Source: Epiperipatus broadwayi (taxonomy: Eukaryota; Onychophora; Udeonychophora; Euonychophora; Peripatidae). Taken from it: a stretch of DNA of 64,000 bases. The stretch's first letter is position 1. Every line of letters starts with the position of its first letter. Location: contig JAQFVV010000050.1 in NCBI GenBank assembly GCA_028023455.1, forward strand, positions 4,032,626 to 4,096,625, given 5' to 3'. Positions 22,801-34,589 of the stretch are shown here, piece by piece. Made by a program: the position numbers and the translations under genes. The notes under the pieces are model-generated. The model searched no databases. It had not been told where the DNA came from and was given only the letters and a program-made list of their open reading frames with translations.

Positions 22801-25800
22801 CCATTTATTTATTATTTAATTACTCTGATTAATTCTTCTTATTATTTTTTTTCCATGTAGCTTTATAATAGGACTACATTTGAGATATTCTCAAATTTGT
22901 TATAGTTAAAATATATTAAAAAAAGGATTTAATTGTAAAAATATTTTTTTCTACACTGGAGTGGTATTTAAGAAAAAATTTACTAGATTCTATTCAAAAA
23001 TTGATATGTGAAGTTTTTCTTATTCAAGATATTAATAGACAGGAAATAAAATAATATTCTTTATTAAATAAGGAGTTGTTTAAACAAAGTTTTATTAGTC
23101 ATATCTAAATAAAACTAGGAATATATAAATCAGATTAATGTTTAAAACTTTTGATCTATTGTGTTATTAGATTTAATTCATCAAAATAATTTATTTTATC
23201 TTAGATACATGATTGAACTTTGTTTTATGTTACTTGTCTAACATATTTTAAAATTTGGATTAAAATTTCAAGAGATTACAATAAATTTGCTATAGTGACC
23301 TTCAATGTATGTTTTTTATCTATAGTATTTTAAAATGTTAGTTTAATTAAAAACAAATTATGATGGCTTATTTAATTACTTATTTAAAAATACATTAGAA
23401 ATAAAAATAGTGAGCCTGAGAAATGATCTTATTCCTTCTCACTCTGCTTACCTATTCAAAATCTGAATCACAATTTCTGCTCAATCAATGCATTTCAAAA
23501 AACCTTTCCTGCCAATTAAAGCAACCACTTTGCATTACTAAATCACACAAAAACTTTATTCCAAGTATGGATGCCACAACTGAAATGTCTATCTCTATAG
23601 GCTGAACTAAATTTGACTTCATGTCAGCCAATTACATATAAAGAGCATCGCAGTTATAGCAGGTGCACTTCTCAATCATAGTTTTGATATAGACTTTCAT
23701 GACATATAAAAATTGATTATGACTACTAATTTATAAAAATCAAATATTCCATTAAATAACTTCAAAAGAGCTTGTCTCTACAGTCATAAAATTTACAATA
23801 TATACAATCATTCTCTCTGGTTTTATAAAGAACTTCAGGTAATTTTTCAGTTTATGAACATTAATGAACTTATTAAACTTATATAGTCTTTTGTTACCAA
23901 TAAGCCCTTTATACTATTATATTATCTAATTAATTAACTTTTCCATTTTGTATATTTATTTCATCAAAGATCCAAAAGAAGACAAATATATGAAACATAC
24001 TATATTAAAAATAATTTGAATAATTGTATAAAAATTTACAAGACTTCTATAAATTTGTTTAACAAGTGGTTAATTACAAATGAATGGAAAATTATATAAG
24101 ATGATATATATATAATTGTCAAAAATGCATGTAATATTTATTTAATGTATTGTTATGATATAGTCAATTATTTTGTAATTACTGGATTTATATATGAGGG
24201 TTTTGATTTATTTTAATAATTTATATTGTTATTGCTTGTTTTAATTCCACTATTGAACACTAGATGGTTTTTTTTTTTACTTACTTTAAGGAGAAGCCAT
24301 AATACATCACATCACATTAATGTTAAATAGATTGTTAACATTTGAAAAGGGCCCCAAAAAAGATGCTGAAAAAGGCTTTTTGTGTGTAAAATTATTATTG
24401 ATATTTATATAGCTGTTATAAGGAATTTATTATTTTTTTCTGATTATTATTCTATGGAAGAACAGCATAAATATTTTTATTCTTTTCTAATTTTGATGTA
24501 TTTCATGTTATTATTTCAATGTTGATTTATTTGCAATAAAAGCAAAAGTTGATAGATATTTATATGTGATATCTCCCTTTGAATGTTTAAAAATAAAAAA
24601 TGAGAAAGCAATTTGTAGGTAGTTCCATTACTGTTTAAGATAAATTAAAAATCAATGTTCACCTAAAGATTTAGTTGATTTTTTTTCCTAAGTAAAAAAG
24701 ATTAATTTTTAAAAAAAAAAAAATCAAGATTTAATTTATAAAATAAAAGCCATATCTCTGAAGTTATCTAAATTTTAAAATCACTGAACAATGCTTTCAT
24801 AAAATTATGTGAAATGAAGTAATGTATGGACTAATGATGATGTGTGCGTTCGCATATATGTAGTTTTAGTAAGCTGAATTGATTGTGTTCCAAACTCTAA
24901 GCAGATTTCTCGTGCACATGAGAAATTAAAGATTAGAGCATATATATGCATTAACAGTGAATTCCTCTGAATTTTTACCCACCTCATTTATAATTATATA
25001 TTATTGCATACCTCCTGCTGAAGTAGTAATTTCTGCATTTGAGTTTCTAATTTTATATAATAATCACTTGCAAGACGATTTTGATTTGTACTCCAAATAT
25101 GGGTAGATAAATTATACTATTATACTTTTAGATATATTAGGATGATTGTAGACATAGGAATGAATGCATATTTACAGAATGTTGATATTGGAAATGCTTC
25201 TGCGATGTGAATAATTAAATTTAACTAGAGCCGGTTTTATTATTGCCTACTATCTAAAGGTTGGATTATCCATAATTGAGTCATCATTTTTCTACCACTA
25301 GTTTTGCATAGCAAAATCATGTAGATTAGTAACAATAAAATTCCTTTTAAAACTATTATTTTGTAATGTATTTTTTAGTTTGTTTCTTGATAAAGATTAT
25401 AAAAGAATATAGTCAAAATCTTGGAGCATTATTTATTTATTTTATAATAATTCATGTAATAAAACAAGATTTATAAAGAAAAGCGGGTGTTTTATTTAAT
25501 CTAAAGGTTAGAGCAAAATATATTCCTCACATATCCTAACTTGCCTAATGCTATTTCTAATAGACCAATTACTTTAATTCTGCCATTATTAAACTATCAT
25601 AAAGTGGGATAGACAATAGCTTCAAGAATGACCAGAGACTAAATAATAAAAAAAGTTTTCGTAATTATTATTATTCAGAGAAGGCTGTGGATATAAAGGT
25701 ATAGATAAGTCAAATAAAAAGGGAATTTCAGTTTATATAAATGGTTGTATAATAAATAAATGTATAATAAAACCATTTTCTTTATTTAATACAAGTCTAT

Positions 25801-25857
25801 TGGTATCCATACTAACAGAGATGTGTCCATTGCAATATATATAAAATATTAACCATT
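22801..25857. other. AT-rich non-coding stretch
   Basis: No gene or recognisable repeat. Short (TA)n at about 24103 and A/T homopolymers at about 24275 and 24709. Short open stretches at 23423-23605 (+) and 24805-24987 (-) are of chance length and resemble nothing. Confidence 0.5.
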
Positions 25858-25958
25858 AAATCACCCCACATGGTTAAGAAATCCAGTACCGCCCTCTGTG
25901 AACTAATGTATAGTTCACAGAGGGCGGTACTGGATTTCTTAACTATGTGGGGTGATTT
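25858..25958. repeat. Near-perfect 47-bp-arm hairpin
   Basis: 25858-25904 and 25912-25958 are reverse complements with about one mismatch, separated by a 7-nt loop (AATGTAT). The arms contain GTACCGCCCTCTGTGAACT and are much richer in GC than the surroundings. A transcript would form a long pre-miRNA-like or endo-siRNA hairpin. A very young MITE is the main alternative. No second copy was found here. Confidence 0.85.
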
Positions 25959-26014
25959 GTATATTTATTTTAATATAGCATTATGCACTGGGATTATTTT
26001 ATATATATATGCAT

Positions 26015-26150
26015 TGTAAAAATAAACAGGTTTGAACCAGGAACCAAAGTTATACAATGATAGAGTAAATATGTACTGTAAATCTTGATTTAAAGAATTA
26101 TCAAATATGTTGAAAATTAAATGGTTAATAAAATTTGAATAAAATGATTC
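26015..26150 (+). repeat. Dispersed repeat, copy 2
   Basis: Second copy of the repeat at 20790, continuing into TGGTTAATAAAATT at its right end. This copy has no (TA)n expansion. Confidence 0.7.
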
Positions 26151-26154
26151 AATT

Positions 26155-26610
26155 GAAAAAAAAAATTAAAATTATTACTAATTCACAACTCAACCAGCCC
26201 AGCCAAGAAAATCAACTCCAAAACACCACCAATGGAATCACTGCTACAAGCAGACTTCTCAAGTGTAAGCAGCTACAAAGTAACAACATATTTTATTAAA
26301 CTAAACACCCACAATTCCACTTACTTCCCATACACCCTTAATATTAAAAGAACTTTTAAATAAGTTAATTGCTTCAGAATCATACATTTTTAATAATAAA
26401 GATTCTTTAATTCTTTTTACTTCATTTCTTTCAAAGAAGACCTTAGCTTAATAATGTGGCCTGTATCTTTTTCATGGATTTATGAAGCAGAAGTAAGATA
26501 TTTATTTTAACCATTCTTTTATGTAATTGTATTCTTTCATTTAAACTCAAACTACTCTGACATATTGTAATATCAGCGAGATATGTGTTACGAAACAAAC
26601 ATATCCAGTG
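26155..26610 (-). mobile_element. Penelope-like element family 2, 3' fragment
   Basis: Reverse complement of the 3' end of the PLE at 29030-31560. It includes the end of the endonuclease ORF (TATGATTCTGAAGCAATTAA region, 26370-26345) and the following 3' UTR (GTCTGCTTGTAGCAGTGA, CTGGTTGAGTTGTGAATTAG). Truncated, non-coding now. Confidence 0.7.
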
Positions 26611-28329
26611 TTATATAATTATGATTTAAAAATAAATGATTAAATTATTAATAAAAATGAAAATAGAAAGAAAGTATATGTTTTAAAGTAAGTTTTAAGA
26701 TATCAAATTTGCAAAAGCAAAGAATTGGATTATATATTATTTTTTCTTTTAAAATAGAAATGTTTTAGTAGTGAGAACAGGTGGGGAAGGGGGATCTAAA
26801 ATAAAAAATTAAAAAGAAATTAAAGGAGTAAAACATATCAAAATAAGTAAATATGAAAAATCAGAACAAAAATTAGTTTGTAAAAAAAAACTTTTGAAAA
26901 TGTAATTAATTTAAAAGATTACTTGTTGATAAAAGAGGGGGGACTCATAAATGAATTAATTAAAAAAGATGTAAACTATCTCATAAAAGTGACAGTAGAT
27001 TAATCTAAGAAAAGATTAGATAACATGCAATTTAAAAGGTAATTAAAAACACTTAAATTACAATCAAAATTTAAAAAGTAATGATAAGAAAAAGAACAAT
27101 AGGAGAATATATGTATAAAAGTGCAGAGTATCTATTGTCATTTAATCTGATCTTCATTTTATGATCGAGTCAGTTCCACTCCTGAGTCTGTAAATCATTT
27201 CATTATTGCTTCATTACATTTTCCAGAAATCCAAAAATCTAAAGACAGAATAGAACCAGTCATTATTGTGTAAAAAATATTATTGCAGAAGACATAGAAC
27301 TAGTGACATGCCTTGCTAGACCACCTTAGAAATATTCAACTGGGCTTCAGGCCCCAAAAATCTCTGCGAATCAACTGTCCTACCTAAACCCTCACTGGAA
27401 TCCAATGCCAAAATAGTGAAATACATGCTGCTTATACTTCCCCCAACACTGTCAAGTTGAAGAATGGAAGATAAGCCATCAATGGAGACCAAAAAGCCAA
27501 GTGGTTGGAAAGTAACACCAATGCAAACCAAAATTAAATGAACTGGTTATTTAATATCACAAAAGCCTAAGTAAATATATTTTTTCATAATAATTGTCTG
27601 TAGACTCTTTATAATTTTTAAAATGAAATGAACTTTAACAAAGGAGTATTATAAAAATTAGCCTGATTAATCATTTATACTTATGTAAAATATTAGATTG
27701 TTATATTATATGTGTGCTTGAATAAATATTAGTGTTTGCTTAATTATTATTTGGTCTATTCTTTCTCCTGTCACTGATCACTATTTATTTAAATAGTATA
27801 GTTATTTTTTGTGTTAAATAAATGTGCTGGATCTCTGAGACAGAATATGAGTTAGTTTGGGATATTTTAAGTGCTAGATTGGTGTGCCTGTCATCCAAGC
27901 ATGCCACCTATATATAACCTATATAGTTTACTGATGCTTAAGATTGAATCTCAAAACAAAATGCTCTGGATGTAGGGTGTTGATCTAGCAGTCGAGGATT
28001 GCTGTGACCTGGAAATATGATCATAGGCTGTGCTTTGTATAGCCTTGATCTGGCCATAGGGATGATCAATGATTAATCTATCAATAGTATTATAATATTC
28101 TTCCTGAAGAGCCAGTCCATCACCACAGTCACAACATTGCCAAAAGTTAGTTACAGAATTTTAATAGTTGCAATAAATGTGCAACTTTGACAGACCCAGT
28201 TCACTATATATACCGTTTTACAAAAACAAGAGAATATATACTACTCCAGGAATAGTTTTTCTATCAAAAAATTTGTTTGTATTATTTAATAAATTATTTG
28301 AAGTAATAGCCCTTTTCCAAGCAATTTTT
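26611..28329. other. Non-coding stretch with GC-richer patches
   Basis: 27170-27540 and 27840-28130 are less AT-rich than the surroundings. A 71-codon open stretch on the minus strand (27316-27531) falls in the first but is not recognised, and it has no flanking splice-site or homology evidence that I can see. The remainder is AT-rich with no feature. Confidence 0.35.
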
Positions 28330-28960
28330 TTTATTTTCAGACAAATTAACATCAGAGTTCTGTTAATATTAAAGGTGTATGGAAGGTAAGTGGAATTGTG
28401 GGTAATGTTTAGTTTAAATATGTTGTTAGTTTGTAGTTATTTACACTTGAAAAGTCTGCTTGTAGCAATTAAACCATATTTTGGTAAGGTTTTGGAATTT
28501 ATTTTTTTGTTTGGTCTGGTTGAGTTTGTTAATTTGGGATAATTTTGATTATTTAATAACTAGTTTAGTTTTATATTTTTATTGTTTACATTTTGATGAG
28601 ATTTTTGTATTTAAAATAGTGTTGCTTATATAGTTTAAAAGTTTTTGTTTTATTTTTATTTTTCATATTTCTATTTATTTGTATATGATAGTTTTGTTGT
28701 AGGAATGCTGTGGAAGGTATATGTATGTGTTGATTTAGTTATATATATATATATATATTGCTATTAAAAGGTGTGAAGGTTGCCTTGACATCAGTTAGAA
28801 ATATTGGTTGCTATATTTACTGTGAATGTTTAGGTGGTTACTGGTTGGAAACTAATTATATATATATATATGTTTGTTTTGCTTTGTAATATTTATTGAT
28901 TAGAAAGTTGTGTTATAGAATAAAATTTAAAGAGATATAAAAAAATGTGGGTGTGGGTTT
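28330..28960 (+). mobile_element. PLE family 2, partial upstream copy (pLTR-like)
   Basis: Begins within the last codons of the endonuclease ORF (TTAATATTAAAGGTGTATGG ... GTTTAG stop near 28417) and continues into the PLE 3' UTR (TTGTTAGTTTGTAGTTATT, GTCTGCTTGTAGCA, CTGGTTGAGTTTG). It lies about 70 bp upstream of, and in the same orientation as, the PLE body at 29030. A truncated 3' end preceding the body is the pseudo-LTR arrangement typical of PLEs. It contains short (TA)n runs at 28740 and 28857. Confidence 0.65.
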
Positions 28961-29029
28961 TTTTTTGTTGTTGTTGTTAATTTAGATGTGTATTTTTTAT
29001 TTGTAGTTGTTCTTTATTATGGATTTATT

Positions 29030-31388
29030 ATGGATTTGTCAGGTTTAATTTTTAATCATTTTTCATTGTATGATATTAAGATTAAAAAGTTATCTAGATT
29101 GAATGATAGAATAGAATATTTAAGATGGCAGATTAATTTTCTTAAAAAATATAGGTAATTTAATGTTTTTCCTAAGAGGTATTAATTTTAAGAAAAATAG
29201 AAAGTTATTTAAAAATCGGAATTTAGTTTTCAATTTACAATTGTATATTTTGAATAGTTTTTTTAAAAGAAGATTTTATTAAGTTTTATAAATTTATTTA
29301 TGAATATAAAAGGAATAGATATTGTTTAGATAAAAGCAAGATTTTAATTACACAATTTTAAATTTTTTCATAAGGCTGTTTAAAATAAATATGTCAAATT
29401 TCTTTCATAGGAAATATGGAAGAAAATTAAAATAGTTTTTTGGAAAAATGAATAAAGTTTATTGTATTGATAGGGAATTTGAGAGTATTGTTTCTATTAA
29501 TAAAATTGTTAATCTTTCTCATATTAATTTAGAGAATTATAGATTCTTGCTTGTTAAAGGTCCTAATTTTGTTCATTTTCATTCAAAAAATATAGTTTTA
29601 GATACAATTTTGTCTGTTGAATCTAGTAATTTGAGTGGTGGGCAAAAAGTTGGTATTCAATTGATTTTAAAATAAAATCTTAAAAAGGATAAAAAATTTA
29701 TTGTAAAACCTGCTGAGGTTAGACATTTTAAGGATAGATTAATTGCTAGTGATGTGATCATTTCTCATGGAGACAAAACTGGCCAGTTTATTATTATGAA
29801 AGGAAATGGGGTTAGTGAGAAAGTTGATATAGAATGAAATAATGGTAAATATATGTTTTTAGAAAAAGATTCTGGTAATGTGCTTAAAAACAGGTTAATA
29901 GATATTATGAAAAAAATGGAAAATTTAAAATTTTTTAATAGAGTATATTATTTGAAATGTTATCTAATGACTTCATATCAGCTAAGATGTTTATGAATAT
30001 TAAGACTTACAAAGATGGGTTTTTTTAAGATTTATTTTTGATTTTGCAGATAGTGTTGTAGAGGATATTTCTAGGTTTTTGAATAATTTTTTAAAACAAT
30101 TTGTTGATTTTGGTCATTACACAGTTTCTTCTTCTTTTGAGGCTTTTGATAAGATTAATAATTTTAAAATGGAAAGTAATTGGGTATTTGGTAGTTTAGA
30201 TATTAAGAATATGTATCAATGTGTTAATAGATTATGCAGTATTGATGTTCTTATATTGGTGTTGGTTAAACATGGATCTTTGTTGAAGAATAAAATTAAA
30301 GTTATTAAAGATTTGCTTTTATTATTGGAGGATTCTATGTATTTTACTTATAATGGTCATTTTTATAAGATTAAGGAAGAGTGAATAATAGGTTATATTA
30401 TTTCTCCTTTAATTTGTTCAGTTTATATTATTTGGAAAAGAAAATTATTATTAAAAAGAATTGTTTATATTAAAATTATTTGTTAGATATGTGAATGATT
30501 GTTTGTTTATAGTTGAGAATGAGTTTAAATCTTTTGTTGCTTCTATAAAATATGTTGTAGAAGGAGGGGTTAGATTAAAAATGTAAAGAATAATTGTTTG
30601 ATATGTAGTGATTATGTTGAAAGTAAAGAGTTAAGGTTTATAATTAAACCTGCTATCTATCGATCTGTATCTCATAAAGTAGCTGCTTTAAGAAATTATT
30701 GTTATAGAAATAAGAAATAAATTGTTAAAATTTATTTCATTTAATAGTAATAATATTTGTAATGTCTTTTTACAAAATTAAATTAAAAATAATAATTTGT
30801 TTGAAAATAAGAAAATTGCTTGGAAAAGAAATATTACTTTGAATAATTTATTAAATACTTATATTGGTGATTATTTGTCTTTTCAACATATATGTGTTTA
30901 AGTGTATCAGTGTTATTAGATGGAGTGGAGAGTGGTGGGTCATGTGAAAGTCTGTGCTCATACCCTAATATTATATATATATATATATATAGACACAGGT
31001 ATAAATAAGCCTGTCTTTCAGTTATTAAATAATACAAAGGAAATTTTTGATAGAAAGACTATTCTTGGAGTAGTGCATATTATCGTTTGTTTTGTAAAAA
31101 GGTGTATATAGATCAAAGTATTTTGAGCTTAAATGAAAGAATAAATACATAAAAGTAGAGTTAAAAATAAATATCTTAGTTCTGCCTTATATATCCATAT
31201 AAAAGATACAGGCCATATTATTAATTTTGATGATGCTAAGGTTGTCTTCTTTGAAAGAAAGTAAATAAAAAAAGAATTAAAGAATCTTTATTATTAAAAA
31301 TGTATGATTCTGAAGCAATTAACTTATTTAAGAGTTCTTTTACTATTAAGGGTGTATGTGAGGTGGGTGGAATTGTGGATAATGTTTA
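29030..31388 (+). pseudogene. Penelope-like retrotransposon ORF, family 2 (degraded)
   Basis: Order along the strand: an N-terminal segment of 42 codons from 29030 (LSRLNDRIEYLRWQINFLKK) ending in TAA; RT N-terminal blocks around 29448-29900; RT motif A LDIKNMYQCV (30199-30228); motif FTYNGHFYKIKEE then ISPLI (about 30346-30412); and a motif C variant RYVNDCLFIV (about 30485-30515), with Asn replacing the first Asp of YVDD. After a 168-bp R1 insertion (30863-31030) comes a GIY-YIG endonuclease C-terminal part (LNERINT, SSALYIHIKDTGHIINFDDA; about 31125-31250), ending KGVCEVGGIVDNV and TAG at about 31388. Many stops and frameshifts; inactive. The C-terminal HIKxTGHxI pattern is typical of PLE endonucleases. 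Confidence 0.8.
30863..31030 (+). mobile_element. R1 repeat tail inside PLE family 2
   Basis: Matches the R1 segment immediately downstream of the ribozyme cleavage position (TTGGTGATTATTTGTCTTTT, then GAGTGGTGGGTCATGTGAAAG and AAGCCTGT). The ribozyme core itself is absent, so similarity begins at the predicted cleavage site. It splits the PLE ORF between the RT and the endonuclease. It contains (TA)n at 30973-30991. Confidence 0.65.
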
Positions 31389-31560
31389 GATTAAATATAT
31401 TGTTAGTTTGTAGTTATTATACTTTAGAAATCTGCTTGTAGCAGTGAAACTACTGGTAGTTATTTGGAGTTTACATTCTTGTTTAGTCTGGTTGAGTTAT
31501 GAATTTGGAATAATTTTGATTATTTATTGATTAGTTTAGCTTTATGCTTTTAATGTTTAT
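31389..31560 (+). mobile_element. PLE family 2, 3' UTR
   Basis: Shares TATTGTTAGTTTGTAGTTAT, AATCTGCTTGTAGCAGTGA and GTCTGGTTGAGTT with 28430-28550 and with the reverse complement of 26155-26300. Confidence 0.65.
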
Positions 31561-32209
31561 ATATAATTAAACTATTTTATTTGTTTTTCAGTTTCAATAA
31601 AAAATGAAACTCTCAGGTGGCAAATTTTCTAACTAATAAGTTTACTTTTAGAAAACTTACTAACTTTCAATCATCATCATTTACAAATTATTGCCACTAT
31701 GCTCAATGGATTGCATGATTTTTCAGGGTTGTCATATTACAAGAAAATTGGATGTTAAAAACATTAATGTTTGAAATAAATTTGGTAAGCCCACACAAAT
31801 TAAATGGATTAATAAAAATTAACTTAGTAATTTATTAATGATGCATAAATAAAAACTGTTGCATATATATTCACAATTATTAATATGTAAGCAAAGTATA
31901 AGATATAATAAATAAAATATATTTTTAACTTAAATTTAAGTTTAAGACCTTATAACATCTATAGTGATAAGATCTTACAATGTGAAATTTTTAAACAGTT
32001 TCAAACCATGGTTTTTCTGCAGATACAGTTCTTTAAATATATTTATGGTTCTCTTTTTTTTTTTAAACTCATCCAGTGATAGTAGTTTGCCTTGGGAACT
32101 GGTAATGCTAAAGACAAAATCTGACAATATTGGTGATGTTACATAGCATATAGTATCAATACATTTTGAGTAGTTTTACAGCACTGTCCATTTTTTAATT
32201 CACAGTATT

Positions 32210-32325
32210 TTTTTTTCATATGTTAACTCATATGTCATAACATCAGCCAGGAAGTAAACTCACTAACCTGGGACAACTGCTAATAAAGCAGCTGTCATTG
32301 ACCTCTTGACCACTAATGCTTTGAC
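32210..32325 (-). mobile_element. Short SINE-like insertion with 13-bp target duplication
   Basis: AATTCACAGTATT is present at 32197-32209 and 32326-32338, and only once-equivalent sequence occurs in the paralogous block near 21825. On the minus strand the insert ends in an A-run (plus-strand T-run from 32207), as expected of a retroposed short element. No second copy noticed in the window. Confidence 0.65.
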
Positions 32326-32783
32326 AATTCACAGTATTATTAAAGCAGATCTTGGCTGCTTTCCAAACTTCTGTGTTAGTTTCAGGATCTGACTACATTT
32401 TCTGGGTAGTTTGGCTTGTGTGGTTCTTTTTGTTGCCTAGCAACAACATAGCAAATATTTTTTTAGATAAAGTCATTATACTGGCTATTATAACTGAAAT
32501 ATACCTATGCTATAGTAAAAAAACAGTTTTAACCAGCAGTTCCTTTCTTGTGGATTTGGTCATTGCAATACTGCTTCTTGCATTAAGTCAAACTAAAGTA
32601 GACTAGATGGCCTGCACTGGAATGGAATGCCTCATTACCTTGTTTCAGACCTATTTATATTTTACCTAATGTTTGTTCAACAACATGTTTTCCAAATGAC
32701 CGATTCATCATCAGCTAATTACGAGATGTGGCTTGCTTTTTACAACAACATGTTTTTGGAAAATATTTTTTTATTATTTTCAT

Positions 32784-32996
32784 ATGTGTGGAGATAGTAA
32801 TCTAGACCAACTGATGATTGCTGGTTTAGCATGAAATAATATATTGGTGATTATTTATCTTTTCAACATGTGTGTGATCAGGTGGATCAGAAATATGAGA
32901 TGGCACTGAGAGTAGTGGATCGTATAAAAGTCTGAGTTCGAATCTCGCATATATTACATATATAAATGTAAGTTTAAGCCTGTACAATGTATAACT
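32784..32996 (+). mobile_element. R1 family repeat, copy 2
   Basis: Begins GTGTGGAGATAG and ends about 33 bp after GTTTAAGCCTGT. The paralogous block at 22320-22345 runs straight through (TTTTCACAACATGTTGTGG), giving an empty site. Contains an intact-looking hammerhead core and the B-box-like GAGTTCGAATCTC near 32935. Confidence 0.75.
32798..32853 (+). ncRNA. Type I hammerhead ribozyme (R1 copy 2)
   Basis: CUGAUGA at 32811-32817, helix II loop GGUUU, GAAA at 32833-32836. Helix III is two pairs around AAU, with cleavage after A32843. ACCAA (32806-32810) pairs with UUGGU (32844-32848), and UAAUC (32798-32802) pairs with GAUUA (32849-32853). It is the same as copy 1 except for the helix III loop, which is three nucleotides here. 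Confidence 0.8.
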
Positions 32997-33499
32997 TGTT
33001 GTTGAAACAATTTTACAAATATCATGATTTAATACATAACTAAATGAAAGAAAAAACAATATTTTTATCACTATTTTTAATTATATTAGCTAGCACAGGA
33101 AGAAAAAAAATCTTTACCAACTTTTTAATATAGCTTGATATTTTAATTATTTTTATTAATCTGTGATTTTATATATCATTATTAGTTTTTCCATCCAATT
33201 TACTGTAAAAAATGTGAGTGATTTTGTTTAAAACTTAATTCAAAAATGGCAAACTGAAAAGGTATTCCAAATACTTGAGATTTTTGTAAACTAGATAATT
33301 AAAATTCTTTAGCAAGTTGAAACAATTATCATTTCTCTACAGTGCCATTTATCATTTATTCTTTTTTTATATATTAAAAAGTAACTTTATAAAATGTCTA
33401 GCAATATGATTAAATGCATAAACTTATTTTTCTTTTAACCTTTTAAGCAGTTTATTCAAGTAACATGTATATATGTGCACATATACATATGAACGTTTT

Positions 33500-33912
33500 T
33501 TTTTCAAGCAGTTTTGTAATATAACTAATTTAAATTGCTATCAGATTTATTATTGTTATGGAGAGATGCATGTTGGAAGTAAGAAGAAAAGATCGAAAAT
33601 GCAATGTATGGTAAGAGAACAAACAGGTGTTATTGACCTCATTGAAAAAATTAAAAGATTGAAGTGGAGTTGGGCTGGACATATTGCTAGAAGAGATGAT
33701 AATAGATGGACAATTGAAATCTTAAACTGGATTCCAATAGATTGTAAAAGACCCAGAAAGAGATTGCATGTGAGATGGATGGATGAAATAAGAAAGTGTG
33801 CAGGGGTGATGTGGAGAAGAGAAGCTAAAGATTGGAAAAGATGGATTAAACTTGGAGAGACATTCATCCTGCAGTGGATTGATAATGGTTGTTGTTGATG
33901 ATGATGATGATA
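33500..33912 (+). mobile_element. RTE LINE, 5'-truncated 3' end
   Basis: A coding 3' end followed by a (GAT)n tail (33896-33911), as in the other LINE copies. An imperfect duplication of about 38 bp containing TTTTTTTTCAAGCAGTTTTG brackets the insertion (about 33485-33525 and 33912-33950). It lies at the right edge of the duplicated 1.6-kb block. Confidence 0.8.
33563..33898 (+). pseudogene. RTE LINE C-terminus, open frame
   Basis: An open frame of about 110 codons to the natural TGA. It contains VREQTGVIDLIEKIKRLKWS, then WAGHIARRDDNRW, CKRPRKRLHVRWMDEI and LGETFILQWIDNG. This is the conserved C-terminal zone of RTE-like LINE polyproteins, best preserved here of the five copies in the window. 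It lacks the endonuclease and RT, so it is a dead 5' truncation. The AUG upstream at 33473 is in flanking DNA and not a real start. Confidence 0.85.
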
Positions 33913-33950
33913 CATATGAAAGTTTTTTTTCAAGCAGTTTTGTAATATAA

Positions 33951-34406
33951 ATTATAGGAATAGTTAGTTAGCAAAACTAAATGTTGTTAATCATAAATAC
34001 AGTGAGGTTGTTGTGAAATCTATTATTATTGTATTCACACAACTAACTAAAACATTGTAAATAAAATTAATATATAAAATAAGATATGTGTTTTTTATAA
34101 TTTTGTGCTAGTGATAGATATTCACTGGTAATTTTTTTTTTACTGTGCAGTTATATTAATAAGGGTGAACGGCTAAATAATTATTGGAATGATTCATATT
34201 AGACATGGAATATATTTTAATATATTAAATGTTTAAAATTTTATTTTATAAGTATGTACGTGTTCCAACAAGAAATAGAGAATTAGCTATTTTGCATGCT
34301 AAGTATAAAAGAAAGGTAATTCTTTACGTATATACATTGCTTTATTATCCAGTATATTTCTTGATTAAATTAATATATAAATGCCAAAAATATAATTTAA
34401 ACTATT
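33951..34406. other. AT-rich non-coding stretch
   Basis: No recognised feature. A 63-codon open stretch at 34229-34420 is of chance length. Confidence 0.5.
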
Positions 34407-34577
34407 ATAAATTTATTTAATGCACATTGATTACGTAAGTAATATTTACTAAGGCAATAAATCTCAAGACTGTGCTCTTTTCTTCCAAAGCGTAAGCTTC
34501 TGGTTAAGACCTGTAGAGGTCCCTACCTTCGCATTTTCAAGCACACACTCTTGAGGTTTATTGCCTTAGTAAATATT
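34407..34577. mobile_element. Hairpin element H1, copy 2
   Basis: Flanked by the 12-bp duplication AATTTAAACTAT (34395-34406 and 34578-34589). The leader GCACATTGATTACG matches copy 1 (8324-8497). The stem is AGTAATATTTACTAAGGCAA with its complement ending at about 34575. The loop has GCGTAAGCTTCTGGTTAAGA and AGAGGTCCCTAC, conserved with copy 1 although the middle stems have diverged. Confidence 0.7.
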
Positions 34578-34589
34578 AATTTAAACTAT

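Larger units (their letters stand above)
31573..33440. repeat. 1.6-kb duplicated block, copy 2, with nested insertions
   Basis: Homologous to 21209-22800 but longer. Two internal insertions account for most of the extra length: a 116-bp SINE-like piece (32210-32325) and an R1 copy (32784-32996). A LINE 3' end lies just beyond its right end (33500). No ORF survives. Confidence 0.65.

Noticed and set aside
27316-27531. 71-codon ORF as a possible host exon
   Set aside because: No recognised domain or convincing splice sites, and the length is within chance for a GC-richer patch.
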